Shown piece after piece: positions 34,427 to 43,595 of a stretch of DNA of 43,781 nucleotides. This DNA comes from Bacteroidales bacterium (GTDB taxonomy: Bacteria > Bacteroidota > Bacteroidia > Bacteroidales > UBA4417): NCBI GenBank assembly GCA_016707785.1, contig JADJGZ010000028.1:1-43781 (forward strand), in the 5' to 3' direction. Made by a program: the position numbers and the translations under genes. The notes beneath the pieces were generated by a model. The model was not told the origin of the DNA. It worked only from the letters and a program-made list of their open reading frames with translations, and made no database searches. The stretch's first letter is position 1. Every line of letters starts with the position of its first letter.

Positions 34427-37400
34427 ATGTTAAATGCAATTTTAAAATTTTCACTTAGCAATAAGTACTTTATACTGTTATGTGCTGTTGTTGTGGTGGT
34501 TATCGGGTTACAGACAGCCAGAAATATGGATGTTGATGTGTTCCCTGACCTTACCGCACCTACAGTAGTTGTGATGACTGATGCTCATGGTATGGCTTCG
34601 GAAGAGGTAGAGCGTTTGGTTACTTTTCCTATCGAAACAGCCATGAATGGTGCTACGGATGTTCGCCGGGTGCGTTCGGCTTCATCACAGGGATTCTCGT
34701 TTGTCTGGGTTGAATTTGATTGGGGAACAGATATTTTCAAAGCCCGCCAGGTGGTAAGCGAAAAACTAATCAGCGTTACTACGCAAATGCCACTCGGTGT
34801 CGGACAGCCTTTGCTTGCCCCGCAGTCGAGTGTAATGGGTGAAATGTTTTTCCTGGGTCTGCAGGCTGATAGCACCAGCATGATGGACCTGCGCACTATA
34901 GCCGACTGGAACATTAAACCATTGCTTCTGGCAACTGGCGGGGTTTCTCAGGTTACAATTATAGGAGGCGATTACAAACAATATCAAGTACTTGCCGATC
35001 CACAGCGAATGAATTATTTCAATGTTTCAATGAGCGAACTGGCTGAAGTTTGTAAGGGCATAAGCCAAAATTCATCCGGTGGTGCTTTGCGCCAATATGG
35101 CAACGAATATGTTGTCAGGGGGATCGCCCGAACAGCGGATATAGATGCATTAGGCAACTCCTATATTAAATCGGTAAATGGCAGGCCTGTAAAGATCAAT
35201 GATCTGGCTGTTGTGAAGATAGGAAGTGCAATAAAAATGGGCTATGCTGCCGAAAACGCAAAACCAGCGGTTATCATTTCCGTTTCAAAACAGCCCAATG
35301 CTAACACCCTTGATTTAACACGCCGCATCGAAGAAAATTTATCTACACTGCAGCAATCATTGCCTCCCGATGTTAAACTGGATACTAAAATTTTCCGTCA
35401 GGCCGATTTTATTGAAACCTCTGTGAAGAATGTTCAAAGCGCCTTAATTGAAGGTGCAATATTCGTTATTATTATTCTTTTTCTCTTCCTTGGTAGTTTT
35501 CGCACTACAATAATTTCGGTGCTGGCCATTCCTATATCATTGTTGGGATCAATCATAGTAATGAAACTCCTGGGCCTGAATATCAATACCATGAGTTTGG
35601 GCGGCATGGCCATTGCTATTGGTGTATTGGTTGATGATGCCATTATAGATGTGGAAAATGTGTACAAACGACTCCGCATGAATCAACAGCTCCCGGTTCA
35701 TAGTCGGTTGAATGCTTTTATAGTAGTTTTAGAAGCCTCCAAAGAGGTAAGAGCCTCCATTATAAATGCAACCCTTATCATTATTGTGGCTTTTCTGCCT
35801 TTATTTTTCCTTTCGGGTATGGAAGGCAGGATGCTAATACCGCTTGGAATTGCTTTTATTGTATCCTTGTTCCTTTCACTTGTGGTGGCAATGACACTCA
35901 CCCCTTTGTTGTGTAAAATGCTGCTTTCGGATGAGAAATACCTTGCGAAAAATGAAAAGGATAAATGGCTCACCCGCAAACTTACTGAACAATACCATAA
36001 ATCACTGGGCTGGGCTTTGAAGCACAAACGGGCTGTTGTATTCTCATCACTCGGGCTGTTTATTGTTTCTCTCATCCTGTATTCAACAATGGGCCGCAGT
36101 TTCCTTCCCGAATTTAACGAAGGCTCATTGACCTTATCTGTAGTCAGCAAACCGGGAACATCCCTGGACGAAAGCAATCGTTTAGGTAACCTGGTTGAAA
36201 CTGAATTACTATCAATCCCTGAAGTGGTGAGTACAGCCCGGCGCACCGGCCGTGGTGAACTGGATGAACATTCGCAAACAGTGAACAGTGCAGAAGTAGA
36301 CGTAAATTTTAAGCTTAAGGACCGTAGTCGCGATGAATTTATGTCAGAGGTTCGGGCAAAGATAGCCGGAGTTCCAGGAATAGCGGCAACAATAGGACAG
36401 CCATTGGGGCACCGTATCGACCATATGATTTCCGGCACAAGAGCCAATATCGCCATTAAGGTTTTTGGAACAGACCTGAATAAGATGTTTACACTCGGAA
36501 ATGAAATAAAAAGTGCCATTATTGATGTTGAAGGATTAGTAGATGTTAATGTGGATCAGCAGGTAGAGATCCCACAGATTCAGATTCGGGCCAATCGTGA
36601 AATGCTGGCACAGTATGGCATTACGATCGATCAATTCAATGAATTTGTTGACATCTCTTTTGGTGGTGAGAAATTATCTGATATTTATGAAGGACAGCGA
36701 AGGTTCGACCTCGTTTTACGACTTAATAAAGACTATACCGAATCCATTGAAGGAATCCGTTCGTCATTAATTGATACACATGATGGTAAGAAAGTCCCTC
36801 TGGAGCAGGTTGCTGACGTTGTTTCGGTTTCCGGGCCAAGTGGCATCAGCAGGGAAAACGTTCAGCGTAAAGTGGTTGTTTCTGCCAATGTTTCAGGCCG
36901 TGATATTCGCAGTGTTGTTCAGGAAATACAGAAAAATGTAAATGATAAAATTACATTTCCAGAAGGATACCGCGTTGAATATGGTGGACAGTTCGAAAGT
37001 GAAGAAAAAGCTTCAAAAACATTGCTTATCACTTCCATACTCGCAATACTTATCATTTTCCTGCTTCTTTTCCAGGAATTTAAAAACTTCAAACTGGCAG
37101 GCGTTGTATTACTTAACTTGCCTCTGGCATTAATTGGTGGTGTCTTTGCAATCTATTTCACCTCAGGCGTATTGAGTATCCCGGCAATTATTGGGTTTAT
37201 AACACTCTTTGGTATTGCAACCCGCAATGGTATCCTGCTTATTACCAATTACCAGCGGCTACAAAGCCAGGGAATCGGACTTTACGAAACGGTTACAAGA
37301 GGTTCATCCGACCGATTAAACGCCATCCTGATGACCGCTCTCACAGCCGCCCTTGCTCTTATTCCACTCGCATTAAGGGGTGATTTATCAGGTAATGAGA

Positions 37401-37528
37401 TACAAAGCCCGATGGCAAAGGTAATTTTAGGTGGATTGTTAACATCAACCTTACTCAATATCTATATTGTGCCAATCGTGTACAGCATTTTATTCAATCG
37501 TGGAATTATTAAAAACGATAACGTATGA
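34427..37528 (+). CDS. Heavy-metal efflux RND pump (CusA/CzcA family)
   Basis: A 1033-residue intact RND pump. Heavy-metal family signs include DVDVFPDLTAPTVVVMTDAH in the first periplasmic loop, RQADFIETSVKNVQSAL, and TM4 motif AIAIGVLVDDAIIDVENVYKRL with the Asp pair. The ending FGIATRNGILLITNYQ also fits. CusA methionine relay positions were not checked, so the ion (Cu/Ag versus Zn/Co/Cd) is open. The stop overlaps the TolC start (ATGA). Confidence 0.92.
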   Translation: MLNAILKFSLSNKYFILLCAVVVVVIGLQTARNMDVDVFPDLTAPTVVVMTDAHGMASEEVERLVTFPIETAMNGATDVRRVRSASSQGFSFVWVEFDWGTDIFKARQVVSEKLISVTTQMPLGVGQPLLAPQSSVMGEMFFLGLQADSTSMMDLRTIADWNIKPLLLATGGVSQVTIIGGDYKQYQVLADPQRMNYFNVSMSELAEVCKGISQNSSGGALRQYGNEYVVRGIARTADIDALGNSYIKSVNGRPVKINDLAVVKIGSAIKMGYAAENAKPAVIISVSKQPNANTLDLTRRIEENLSTLQQSLPPDVKLDTKIFRQADFIETSVKNVQSALIEGAIFVIIILFLFLGSFRTTIISVLAIPISLLGSIIVMKLLGLNINTMSLGGMAIAIGVLVDDAIIDVENVYKRLRMNQQLPVHSRLNAFIVVLEASKEVRASIINATLIIIVAFLPLFFLSGMEGRMLIPLGIAFIVSLFLSLVVAMTLTPLLCKMLLSDEKYLAKNEKDKWLTRKLTEQYHKSLGWALKHKRAVVFSSLGLFIVSLILYSTMGRSFLPEFNEGSLTLSVVSKPGTSLDESNRLGNLVETELLSIPEVVSTARRTGRGELDEHSQTVNSAEVDVNFKLKDRSRDEFMSEVRAKIAGVPGIAATIGQPLGHRIDHMISGTRANIAIKVFGTDLNKMFTLGNEIKSAIIDVEGLVDVNVDQQVEIPQIQIRANREMLAQYGITIDQFNEFVDISFGGEKLSDIYEGQRRFDLVLRLNKDYTESIEGIRSSLIDTHDGKKVPLEQVADVVSVSGPSGISRENVQRKVVVSANVSGRDIRSVVQEIQKNVNDKITFPEGYRVEYGGQFESEEKASKTLLITSILAILIIFLLLFQEFKNFKLAGVVLLNLPLALIGGVFAIYFTSGVLSIPAIIGFITLFGIATRNGILLITNYQRLQSQGIGLYETVTRGSSDRLNAILMTALTAALALIPLALRGDLSGNEIQSPMAKVILGGLLTSTLLNIYIVPIVYSILFNRGIIKNDNV

Positions 37529-38733
37529 AGAAGTACATAAAAATAGGTGTCCTGCTTTTCATTTTGCCTGTTTCATTAACAGCGCAGATATCTGTTGACA
37601 GCCTTTTATCAATGGTAGAAAGGAATAACACAACCCTTTCTGCTTTGAGAAAAAGTGTGGAAGCTGAAAAACTGGGAAACCAGACAGGGCTTTACCTTCA
37701 AAACCCGGAAGCAGGATATAATTACCTCTGGGGTGGAAGGGATGCCATAGGTAACCGGACGGATATAAACATCAAACAATCATTCGACTTTCCAACGGCA
37801 TATAGGTACCGCCGACAAATTGCTGATTCACGCAATCTTCAGGCAGAACTTGAGTATAAGAAGCAACGGGTGGATATTTTGCTTAGAGCCCGTTTAATCT
37901 TTGTTGATCTTATCTACGCGAATGCTGAAATTGAAGAGAATGGAAAGCGTTTGGCACACGCACAAGACCTCGCAGATGCATTTCAACGACTGTATGAAAA
38001 GGGAGATGTCAGCATTCTGGAACATAATAAAGCTCAGCTTAACCTGCTGAATTACAGGAAGGTAGTTGAAATGCTTACTATAGAAAGAAATGCTGTGTTG
38101 AAACAACTTTCTGTTTTGAATGGAGGAATTACCATTGATTTGACACAAAGTTACCTGCCATCCCGGGTGCTACCAACCGATTTCGATCAGTGGTATAGCA
38201 GAGTTGAACAAATCAATCCAGAATTGCTATGGTTGAAACAGGAGGTAGAAGTAAGTATGAAACAGCAGAAACTGAATCAGGCACAGTCCCTTCCTAAAGC
38301 TTCAGCCGGGTACATGAGCGAAAACCTTTCCGGTGAACATTTCCAGGGTGTTACTGTTGGAGTATCAATTCCATTGTGGGAAAACAAAAACAAGTTGAAA
38401 TATGCCCGTGCTCAGACCATAGCCTTTCAAGGGATGGAGCTTGACAGCAAATTGCAATTTTATAATCAGTTAAAACTTCAGCACGATAAAGCGGCAAGTC
38501 TTCAAAAAATGGCAGTTGAATACAGGCAATTGATTGAATCCTCTCAAAATCCTATGCTTTTGAAAAAAGCACTGGATAAAGGCGAAATAAATCTGATCAA
38601 TTACCTGATGGAGCTGTCTTTTACCTACCAGGCAATAGATAAGCTGTTGAAATCTGAATACGAACTGAATACAGTTTTGTCATTTTGGCTCAATATGAAA
38701 TCTAAAAAGTCATTCAATATTACCTATGATTGA
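37525..38733 (+). CDS. TolC-family channel of the metal-efflux operon (CusC/CzcC-like)
   Basis: A 402-residue outer-membrane channel. Signal peptide ending LTAQ (about residue 21), then ISVDSLLSMVERNNTTLSAL, two helical repeats (LAHAQDLADAFQRLYEKGDVSILEHNKAQL; VSMKQQKLNQAQSLPKASAG) and a C-terminal KALDKGEINLINYLMEL repeat. Last gene of the efflux operon; 24 bases later a methyltransferase begins in the same direction. Confidence 0.9.
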   Translation: MKKYIKIGVLLFILPVSLTAQISVDSLLSMVERNNTTLSALRKSVEAEKLGNQTGLYLQNPEAGYNYLWGGRDAIGNRTDINIKQSFDFPTAYRYRRQIADSRNLQAELEYKKQRVDILLRARLIFVDLIYANAEIEENGKRLAHAQDLADAFQRLYEKGDVSILEHNKAQLNLLNYRKVVEMLTIERNAVLKQLSVLNGGITIDLTQSYLPSRVLPTDFDQWYSRVEQINPELLWLKQEVEVSMKQQKLNQAQSLPKASAGYMSENLSGEHFQGVTVGVSIPLWENKNKLKYARAQTIAFQGMELDSKLQFYNQLKLQHDKAASLQKMAVEYRQLIESSQNPMLLKKALDKGEINLINYLMELSFTYQAIDKLLKSEYELNTVLSFWLNMKSKKSFNITYD

Positions 38734-38757
38734 AATATAAGAACCTAAGATCTGTGT

Positions 38758-39627
38758 ATGAAAGATTGTAGCTCTGTTAATGATTGTTTAAGTCCGAAGA
38801 CCGCTTTGTTCACGAAAGGGCTATATACTGTTTTTGAATGTTCGAAGTGTGGCCACCGATATACCAGGATCAGTGATGACACTATGTTACATATCTCAAA
38901 AACATACTCCGATGCTTATTTCTTTGATGGCAAAGATGGCTATCCTAATTATCTGGATGAGGAAGAAATTTTAATAAATCAGGGGATCCGTTACGCAAAG
39001 CTGATCTCAAAATTTAAAATTCCGGGTAAAATACTGGATGTTGGATGTGCAGCTGGCTTTGCGTTAAACGGATTTAAGCTTCAGGGTTGGGAATGCTCCG
39101 GGATAGAACCAAACAAATCAATGGCGGAATTTGGTAACAAAAAATTTGACCTGAATATTGAGGTTGGAAACCTGGAATCATTCAATGGTAATGATAAGTA
39201 TGATCTGATTACCCTAATTCAAGTGATAGGCCATTTCCATAACATTGATCAGGCACTTGAAAATGTATTCAACTTATTAAAACCTGGTGGTATGGTTTTA
39301 GTCGAATCATGGGACAGAAATAGCTGGATTGCACGATTATTAGGTAAATACTGGCATGAATATTCACCTCCATCAGTGATTCACTGGTTCTCCGACGATT
39401 CCCTCCGGGAACTCTTCAGACAACATCAGCTTTTTTTTGTTGATAAGGGGTATCCTAAAAAACAGATAAACCTCAAACATGCTATCTCTTTAATTGATTC
39501 AATGATACCAGACATTATTGGCAAAAAGAGAATATTCAATTTTTTTACTGAAAAACTAGGGCATTCAACACTAAACTATCCATTTTCTGACTTAAAATGG
39601 TACGTTTTCCGGAAAGAAGCTAAATAA
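38758..39627 (+). CDS. SAM-dependent class I methyltransferase
   Basis: A 289-residue protein. The N-terminus has CSKCGHRYTR, a half zinc-ribbon-like pattern. The Rossmann core starts with ILDVGCAAGFALNGF (motif I, residues about 90-104), followed by CSGIEPNKSMAEFG, a post-I acidic strand, and YDLITLIQVIGHFHN and LKPGGMVLVESW (motifs IV-V). The layout resembles methyltransferases acting on sugars or lipids (Methyltransf_23 type), but the substrate is unknown. Confidence 0.85.
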   Translation: MKDCSSVNDCLSPKTALFTKGLYTVFECSKCGHRYTRISDDTMLHISKTYSDAYFFDGKDGYPNYLDEEEILINQGIRYAKLISKFKIPGKILDVGCAAGFALNGFKLQGWECSGIEPNKSMAEFGNKKFDLNIEVGNLESFNGNDKYDLITLIQVIGHFHNIDQALENVFNLLKPGGMVLVESWDRNSWIARLLGKYWHEYSPPSVIHWFSDDSLRELFRQHQLFFVDKGYPKKQINLKHAISLIDSMIPDIIGKKRIFNFFTEKLGHSTLNYPFSDLKWYVFRKEAK

Positions 39628-39633
39628 TACAAT

Positions 39634-40671
39634 ATGAAGCGTTTCGCTATTTTTACAGGCATCCTTTCAGGTTTCCTTTTTGGTGTAGCTACTCCCTTCA
39701 GTAAACTACTTTTGAATAGTTTAAACTCATTCCAGTTGGCAGGCATCCTTTATCTTGGTGCTGCCATCGCAATGTTTCCTTTTATTTTCCGTAAAAACAA
39801 CAGGTTGTCGATGTTATTCCATCCTGGCAGCAAAATAAAAACACTCGGAATTATACTTTTCGGAGGTTTTCTTGGACCTGTACTTTTGCTATTTGGACTT
39901 AGAACTGCTGATGCGGCATCTGTTTCAATCTGGTTAAATATGGAACTTGCAGCGACTGCTATTTTAGGAGTGTTGATTTTTAAAGACACCCTGGATAGAA
40001 ATACATGGATAGGTGTTATATTAACAATAGTTGCCGGGGTAATTACATCACTTGGGGAGGGGTCAGGTAATTTCATTGCAGCTCTTTTTATTACTGCAGC
40101 CTGCATTAGCTGGGCTATTGATAATCATCTTACTTCCCTTACTGATGGCGCTTCTCCCCAGTCTGTAACCTTCTTAAAAGGAATAGTGGCCGGATCAGTC
40201 AATTTAACTATTGGTTGTCTAATTTCAAGCGAACCATTAAAATTAGGAATTGTCGGCCCTGCATTATTGGTTGGTATATTTTCTTACGGGTTCAGTATTA
40301 TGTTATACGTAACTTCTGCTCAGAATCTTGGGGCAACCCGCGGACAAATATTATTCTCTACTGCCCCAATTTGGGGAGTAATTCTATCCTATATAATCTA
40401 TCGCGATTCATTTCAATGGGTTCATGTCATCTCTTTGATCCTGTTAGCTCTTGCAGTTACCGTAATATACCTGTTAAAACATAAACATCAGCACACACAT
40501 ATCGAAATGGAACACCTCCATTTCCACCAACACAATGATGGACACCACGATCATGACCATGATGATCTATCAATACCGGCAGGTAAATGGCATTCTCATG
40601 TGCATAAGCATCATCCCTTAGCACATGAACACCCTCACTTTCCTGACCTGCACCATAGGCATGAACACTAA
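39634..40671 (+). CDS. EamA/DMT-family transporter with a His-rich tail
   Basis: A 345-residue inner-membrane protein with ten helices in two EamA repeats (GVATPFSKLLLNSL in the first; LVGIFSYGFSIMLYVTSAQNLGATRG, then WGVILSYIIYRD in the second). Residues 283-345 form a tail with 24 His in 63 residues (for example GHHDHDHDD, HSHVHKHHPLAHEHPH). DMT proteins move small metabolites or, in some families, metals; the tail and the adjacent metal-efflux operon suggest metal transport or metal gating. Six bases after the methyltransferase. Confidence 0.85.
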   Translation: MKRFAIFTGILSGFLFGVATPFSKLLLNSLNSFQLAGILYLGAAIAMFPFIFRKNNRLSMLFHPGSKIKTLGIILFGGFLGPVLLLFGLRTADAASVSIWLNMELAATAILGVLIFKDTLDRNTWIGVILTIVAGVITSLGEGSGNFIAALFITAACISWAIDNHLTSLTDGASPQSVTFLKGIVAGSVNLTIGCLISSEPLKLGIVGPALLVGIFSYGFSIMLYVTSAQNLGATRGQILFSTAPIWGVILSYIIYRDSFQWVHVISLILLALAVTVIYLLKHKHQHTHIEMEHLHFHQHNDGHHDHDHDDLSIPAGKWHSHVHKHHPLAHEHPHFPDLHHRHEH

Positions 40672-40783
40672 ATGATTATTTCCTGGTATCTCCATTTTAA
40701 CAATATGCCGAAATCTGGGTTTAATCTATGAATTTTGCATTTCAAACAAAAAGAATCAACTTACCCGTTTAAAATACCCACCC

Positions 40784-41449
40784 ATGATAACCGAAAACGA
40801 CAAGTTATCCGATGTAGTCGGAAGGAATATTGATTTGCTTCCAATTATTCACAGGCTTGGATTAAGCTCAAAAATGGGAGAAAGAAACATCCGCCAGGTT
40901 TGTGATGATAATGCCAAAGATGTAAGGTTCGTATTGGTTGTTTTAAATACTTATTCTTCAGCAACTTACTTCCCAAAACCTGAAGACCTTGAACTAAATC
41001 CATTAATAGAATTTCTTACCCAAACACATACCTATCACAAGCAGGTAACCATTCCCAGGTTATACGGTTTTATTGATCAATTGAAAAATCAAATGCCTGG
41101 CGATAAGTTGTTATTGATCATTGAAAAATATCTAAATCAGTACATAGAAAAACTTATTCAGCATATTGATTTTGAAGAACTTGACATATTCCCTTTAGTT
41201 AATAAGGTGGATTATGTGAATGAGAAATCAGTGAACATAAAAAAGTTATTCAGGCAACATACCAATGTTGAGAATGAGATCAGTGATCTTAAAACTATCA
41301 TTCTCAGGCATATTCCTCAAAATGTGAATATGGATTTGATTCACGATCTGTTACACACTTTATCCCACTTTGAGAAAGAGCAACTCGACCATGCGAGGTT
41401 TGAGGATAAGATTTTGATCCCTAAGCTTTTAAAGTTATTAGCTAACTAA
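40784..41449 (+). CDS. Hemerythrin-like protein (RIC-related), no CCGG motif
   Basis: A 221-residue protein. The N-terminal 60 residues resemble a DUF1858/ScdA-N-like small helical domain (LSDVVGRNIDLLPIIHRLGL) but lack the CysCys. The rest is an HHE bundle: THTYHKQVTIPRL, LIQHIDFEELDIFPLV, FRQHTNVENEI, and SHFEKEQLDHARFEDKILIP. It is likely a di-iron protein. Followed after 4 bases by the LuxR-type regulator, so the two may form a sensing pair. Confidence 0.8.
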   Translation: MITENDKLSDVVGRNIDLLPIIHRLGLSSKMGERNIRQVCDDNAKDVRFVLVVLNTYSSATYFPKPEDLELNPLIEFLTQTHTYHKQVTIPRLYGFIDQLKNQMPGDKLLLIIEKYLNQYIEKLIQHIDFEELDIFPLVNKVDYVNEKSVNIKKLFRQHTNVENEISDLKTIILRHIPQNVNMDLIHDLLHTLSHFEKEQLDHARFEDKILIPKLLKLLAN

Positions 41450-41453
41450 TACT

Positions 41454-42011
41454 ATGATAAAGCAAAACGGTTCCGCTGTCATAATAAATGCTTCTCCAAT
41501 CATTCAACAGGGCTTGAAAAATATCCTGTTAGCAAAGAATATTGGGATAAGTGATATTGTTGCATCAGTTCCTGATTATGCAGTATTAAAAGAATGGAAA
41601 CACCTGCTGCTTATTATTGATACTAAATATACTGATGAACTGGAAAGATATGCGAAACTTCTAAGAACGAATGGTAATTATATGGTGGGTATTGGGACCA
41701 TGGAATTGAAATATTATTTTGATGAATTCATTGATATCTATGAATCAACAGAATCAATTATACAGAAGATCAATGATTACGTTACCAAAATATCTGATAT
41801 AAAATCCGATAATCAACTTTCAGCCAGGGAGATAGAAGTGCTCACCATGGTCGCACAAGGTCTTAGTAATAAGCAGATTGCGGATAAACTCTTTATTAGT
41901 ATTCACACCGCTATCACACACCGTAAGAATATTACCTTCAAACTGGGCATAAAGAGTATTTCAGGTTTAACACTATATGCAGCTTTAAATAATATGGTCG
42001 ATTTTCACTGA
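41454..42011 (+). CDS. LuxR/NarL-type regulator with a degenerate receiver domain
   Basis: A 185-residue regulator. Residues 121-180 form a clear LuxR helix-turn-helix (LSAREIEVLTMVAQGLSNKQIADKLFISIHTAITHRKNI). Residues 1-110 look like a receiver fold, but the acidic pair at the end of strand 1 is replaced by Asn12-Ala13 (VIINASPIIQQGL). An Asp (Asp56) is present at the usual phospho-acceptor spot. Classical phosphorylation is therefore doubtful. Likely controls the genes that follow or the hemerythrin upstream. Confidence 0.82.
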   Translation: MIKQNGSAVIINASPIIQQGLKNILLAKNIGISDIVASVPDYAVLKEWKHLLLIIDTKYTDELERYAKLLRTNGNYMVGIGTMELKYYFDEFIDIYESTESIIQKINDYVTKISDIKSDNQLSAREIEVLTMVAQGLSNKQIADKLFISIHTAITHRKNITFKLGIKSISGLTLYAALNNMVDFH

Positions 42012-42092
42012 CAAAATACCTACTTATTGGGATTGTAGCATCCTTTTTATCCGCCTTCCTTTGCATTCAAACTTTAATCAAAAAGAAATCAC

Positions 42093-42908
42093 ATGAATGC
42101 AAACCACGTTTTTAAGAAGGTTGCCCTGGTCGGTGCAGTTCTCCTGGGTATAAATACAGTACAGGCGCAAGACAGGTTATTTACTTATACCTATCAAAGT
42201 ACAGTTTTAAACAAAGGTCAGCGTGAGTTGGAATCATGGCACACATTACGGACAGGCAGGGACGATTACTATGCCAGGTATGATAACCGGACAGAATATG
42301 AAATCGGATTAGGTAAAAATTTACAGACTGCTTTTTATTTGAACATCACTTCTAAGACTAAGACAGTTACCGAAAACGATGTCAAATCGCTATCGACAGA
42401 AAATGAAATTGGTTTCTCAAATGAATGGAAACTTAAAATTCTTGATCCGGTTGCACACCCGGTTGGGCTTGCATTGTATGGCGAAGTGGGCATTTCAACC
42501 AACGAATATGAACTTGAAGGAAAAATTATCGTAGATAAGAAAATCGGGAGCCTCAACATTGCTGCGAACTTAGTTTATGAGGCGGAATTTGCTCCGGGGT
42601 ATATCAGCAATGATCTCAAATGGGAACAGGAGAATAAGATTGAAGGCTATCTTGCTTTAGCTTATCCATTAAGTCCTAAGTTTCAACTCACCCTGGAAAA
42701 TGCATACAGGAATGTTTTTGTTGACAATGAACTTGAACATAGTGCGATTTTTACCGGGCCTGGTTTTTCATATGTGTATGATAACTTCTGGGTTAATTTA
42801 ACTGTAATGCCTCAGATAGCATCTTTCAAGGGAGAATCAAATAACAACCTAAATTTAAATGAGTATGAAAAAGTTCAGGTTCGATTGCTCTTCTCCTATG
42901 TATTCTAA
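42093..42908 (+). CDS. Exported beta-barrel protein, unknown function
   Basis: A 271-residue protein with a signal peptide (KKVALVGAVLLGINTVQAQ, cleavage before DRLF). The mature part is rich in strand patterns (EYEIGLGKNLQTAFYLNITS, IGFSNEWKLKIL, LTLENAYRNVFV) and ends LLFSYVF, a typical barrel C-terminus. I know no family function. It overlaps the following cytochrome gene by 11 bases, hence the two are cotranscribed. Confidence 0.7.
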   Translation: MNANHVFKKVALVGAVLLGINTVQAQDRLFTYTYQSTVLNKGQRELESWHTLRTGRDDYYARYDNRTEYEIGLGKNLQTAFYLNITSKTKTVTENDVKSLSTENEIGFSNEWKLKILDPVAHPVGLALYGEVGISTNEYELEGKIIVDKKIGSLNIAANLVYEAEFAPGYISNDLKWEQENKIEGYLALAYPLSPKFQLTLENAYRNVFVDNELEHSAIFTGPGFSYVYDNFWVNLTVMPQIASFKGESNNNLNLNEYEKVQVRLLFSYVF

Positions 42909-43197
42909 GGTAACGATCACAATCATGATTCTTGTCCTGACAGTAGTAACAATTGCATGTACATCTGCTCTATATGTTCCTACAGCGAATCAGGAAACAG
43001 CATCTGTCAGTATTACTGATTTACAGGCTGGAAGAAAGCTGTACATTCAGAAATGCAGTGGTTGCCACACTTTATTTCTTCCTGAAAAATATACGAAGGA
43101 CGAATGGCACTACTGGATAGATAAAATGAATACCAAAGTCAGGATGGATTCCCTGGAGAGGAACAGGATTCTTACCTATCTTAATAAAGGCCAATAG
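42898..43197 (+). CDS. Small monoheme cytochrome c lipoprotein
   Basis: A 99-residue protein (start chosen at the ATG at 42898, giving signal MYSKVTITIMILVLTVVTIAC; an earlier ATG at 42859 is possible). The heme motif CSGCH lies in LYIQKCSGCHTLFLPEKYT. The C-terminal region WHYWIDKMNTKVRMDSLE may hold the axial Met. Short, like the cytochromes that serve outer-membrane redox proteins; the partner is unknown. Confidence 0.8.
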   Translation: MYSKVTITIMILVLTVVTIACTSALYVPTANQETASVSITDLQAGRKLYIQKCSGCHTLFLPEKYTKDEWHYWIDKMNTKVRMDSLERNRILTYLNKGQ

Positions 43198-43202
43198 TGC
43201 AT

Positions 43203-43595
43203 TTATTTGACTGCCACCCTTGAAATCTCTGTACCTGAAGGATAGGATATATCAGACTGATTCTCAGCAGTTATGATTATTTCAGTAGGACCAAACGAAG
43301 AAACTGTTTCCAATGTAGCCGTTTTAGCGTTCTTACTCTTTAATTGTCCAATATTCTTTATCCCGTTGCTGCTGGTGGCAATCCAAACGATATAAACTGC
43401 CTTTGGAGGGGATAGCCTATCGGCACTTGCCAGGTTTTCTGCCTTAACAAATATTGAATAATTATTGCTTTTGTCCTGTTTTACTTTGGCTGTGATTACA
43501 GCTGACGGTATCACACTGGATATCGGAAAATTAATTGTGGAACCACATGATGTTAAAAGAAACAGGAGTGCCACACCCATCAGAACATTTTTCAT
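43203..43595 (-). CDS. Small lipoprotein, unknown function
   Basis: A 130-residue protein with lipoprotein signal VLMGVALLFLLTSC (Cys17), followed by a beta-rich domain (YSIFVKAENLASADRLSPPK, YIVWIATSSNG, EIIITAENQSDISYPSG). Convergent with the cytochrome gene, only 5 bases apart. No family recognised; the domain layout recalls an immunoglobulin-like sandwich. Confidence 0.7.
   Translation of the reverse strand: MKNVLMGVALLFLLTSCGSTINFPISSVIPSAVITAKVKQDKSNNYSIFVKAENLASADRLSPPKAVYIVWIATSSNGIKNIGQLKSKNAKTATLETVSSFGPTEIIITAENQSDISYPSGTEISRVAVK

Noticed and set aside
35698..36519. A 273-codon minus-strand frame inside the metal pump gene
   Set aside because: A shadow of a conserved RND gene; its sequence is Ser/Arg-rich with no domain.
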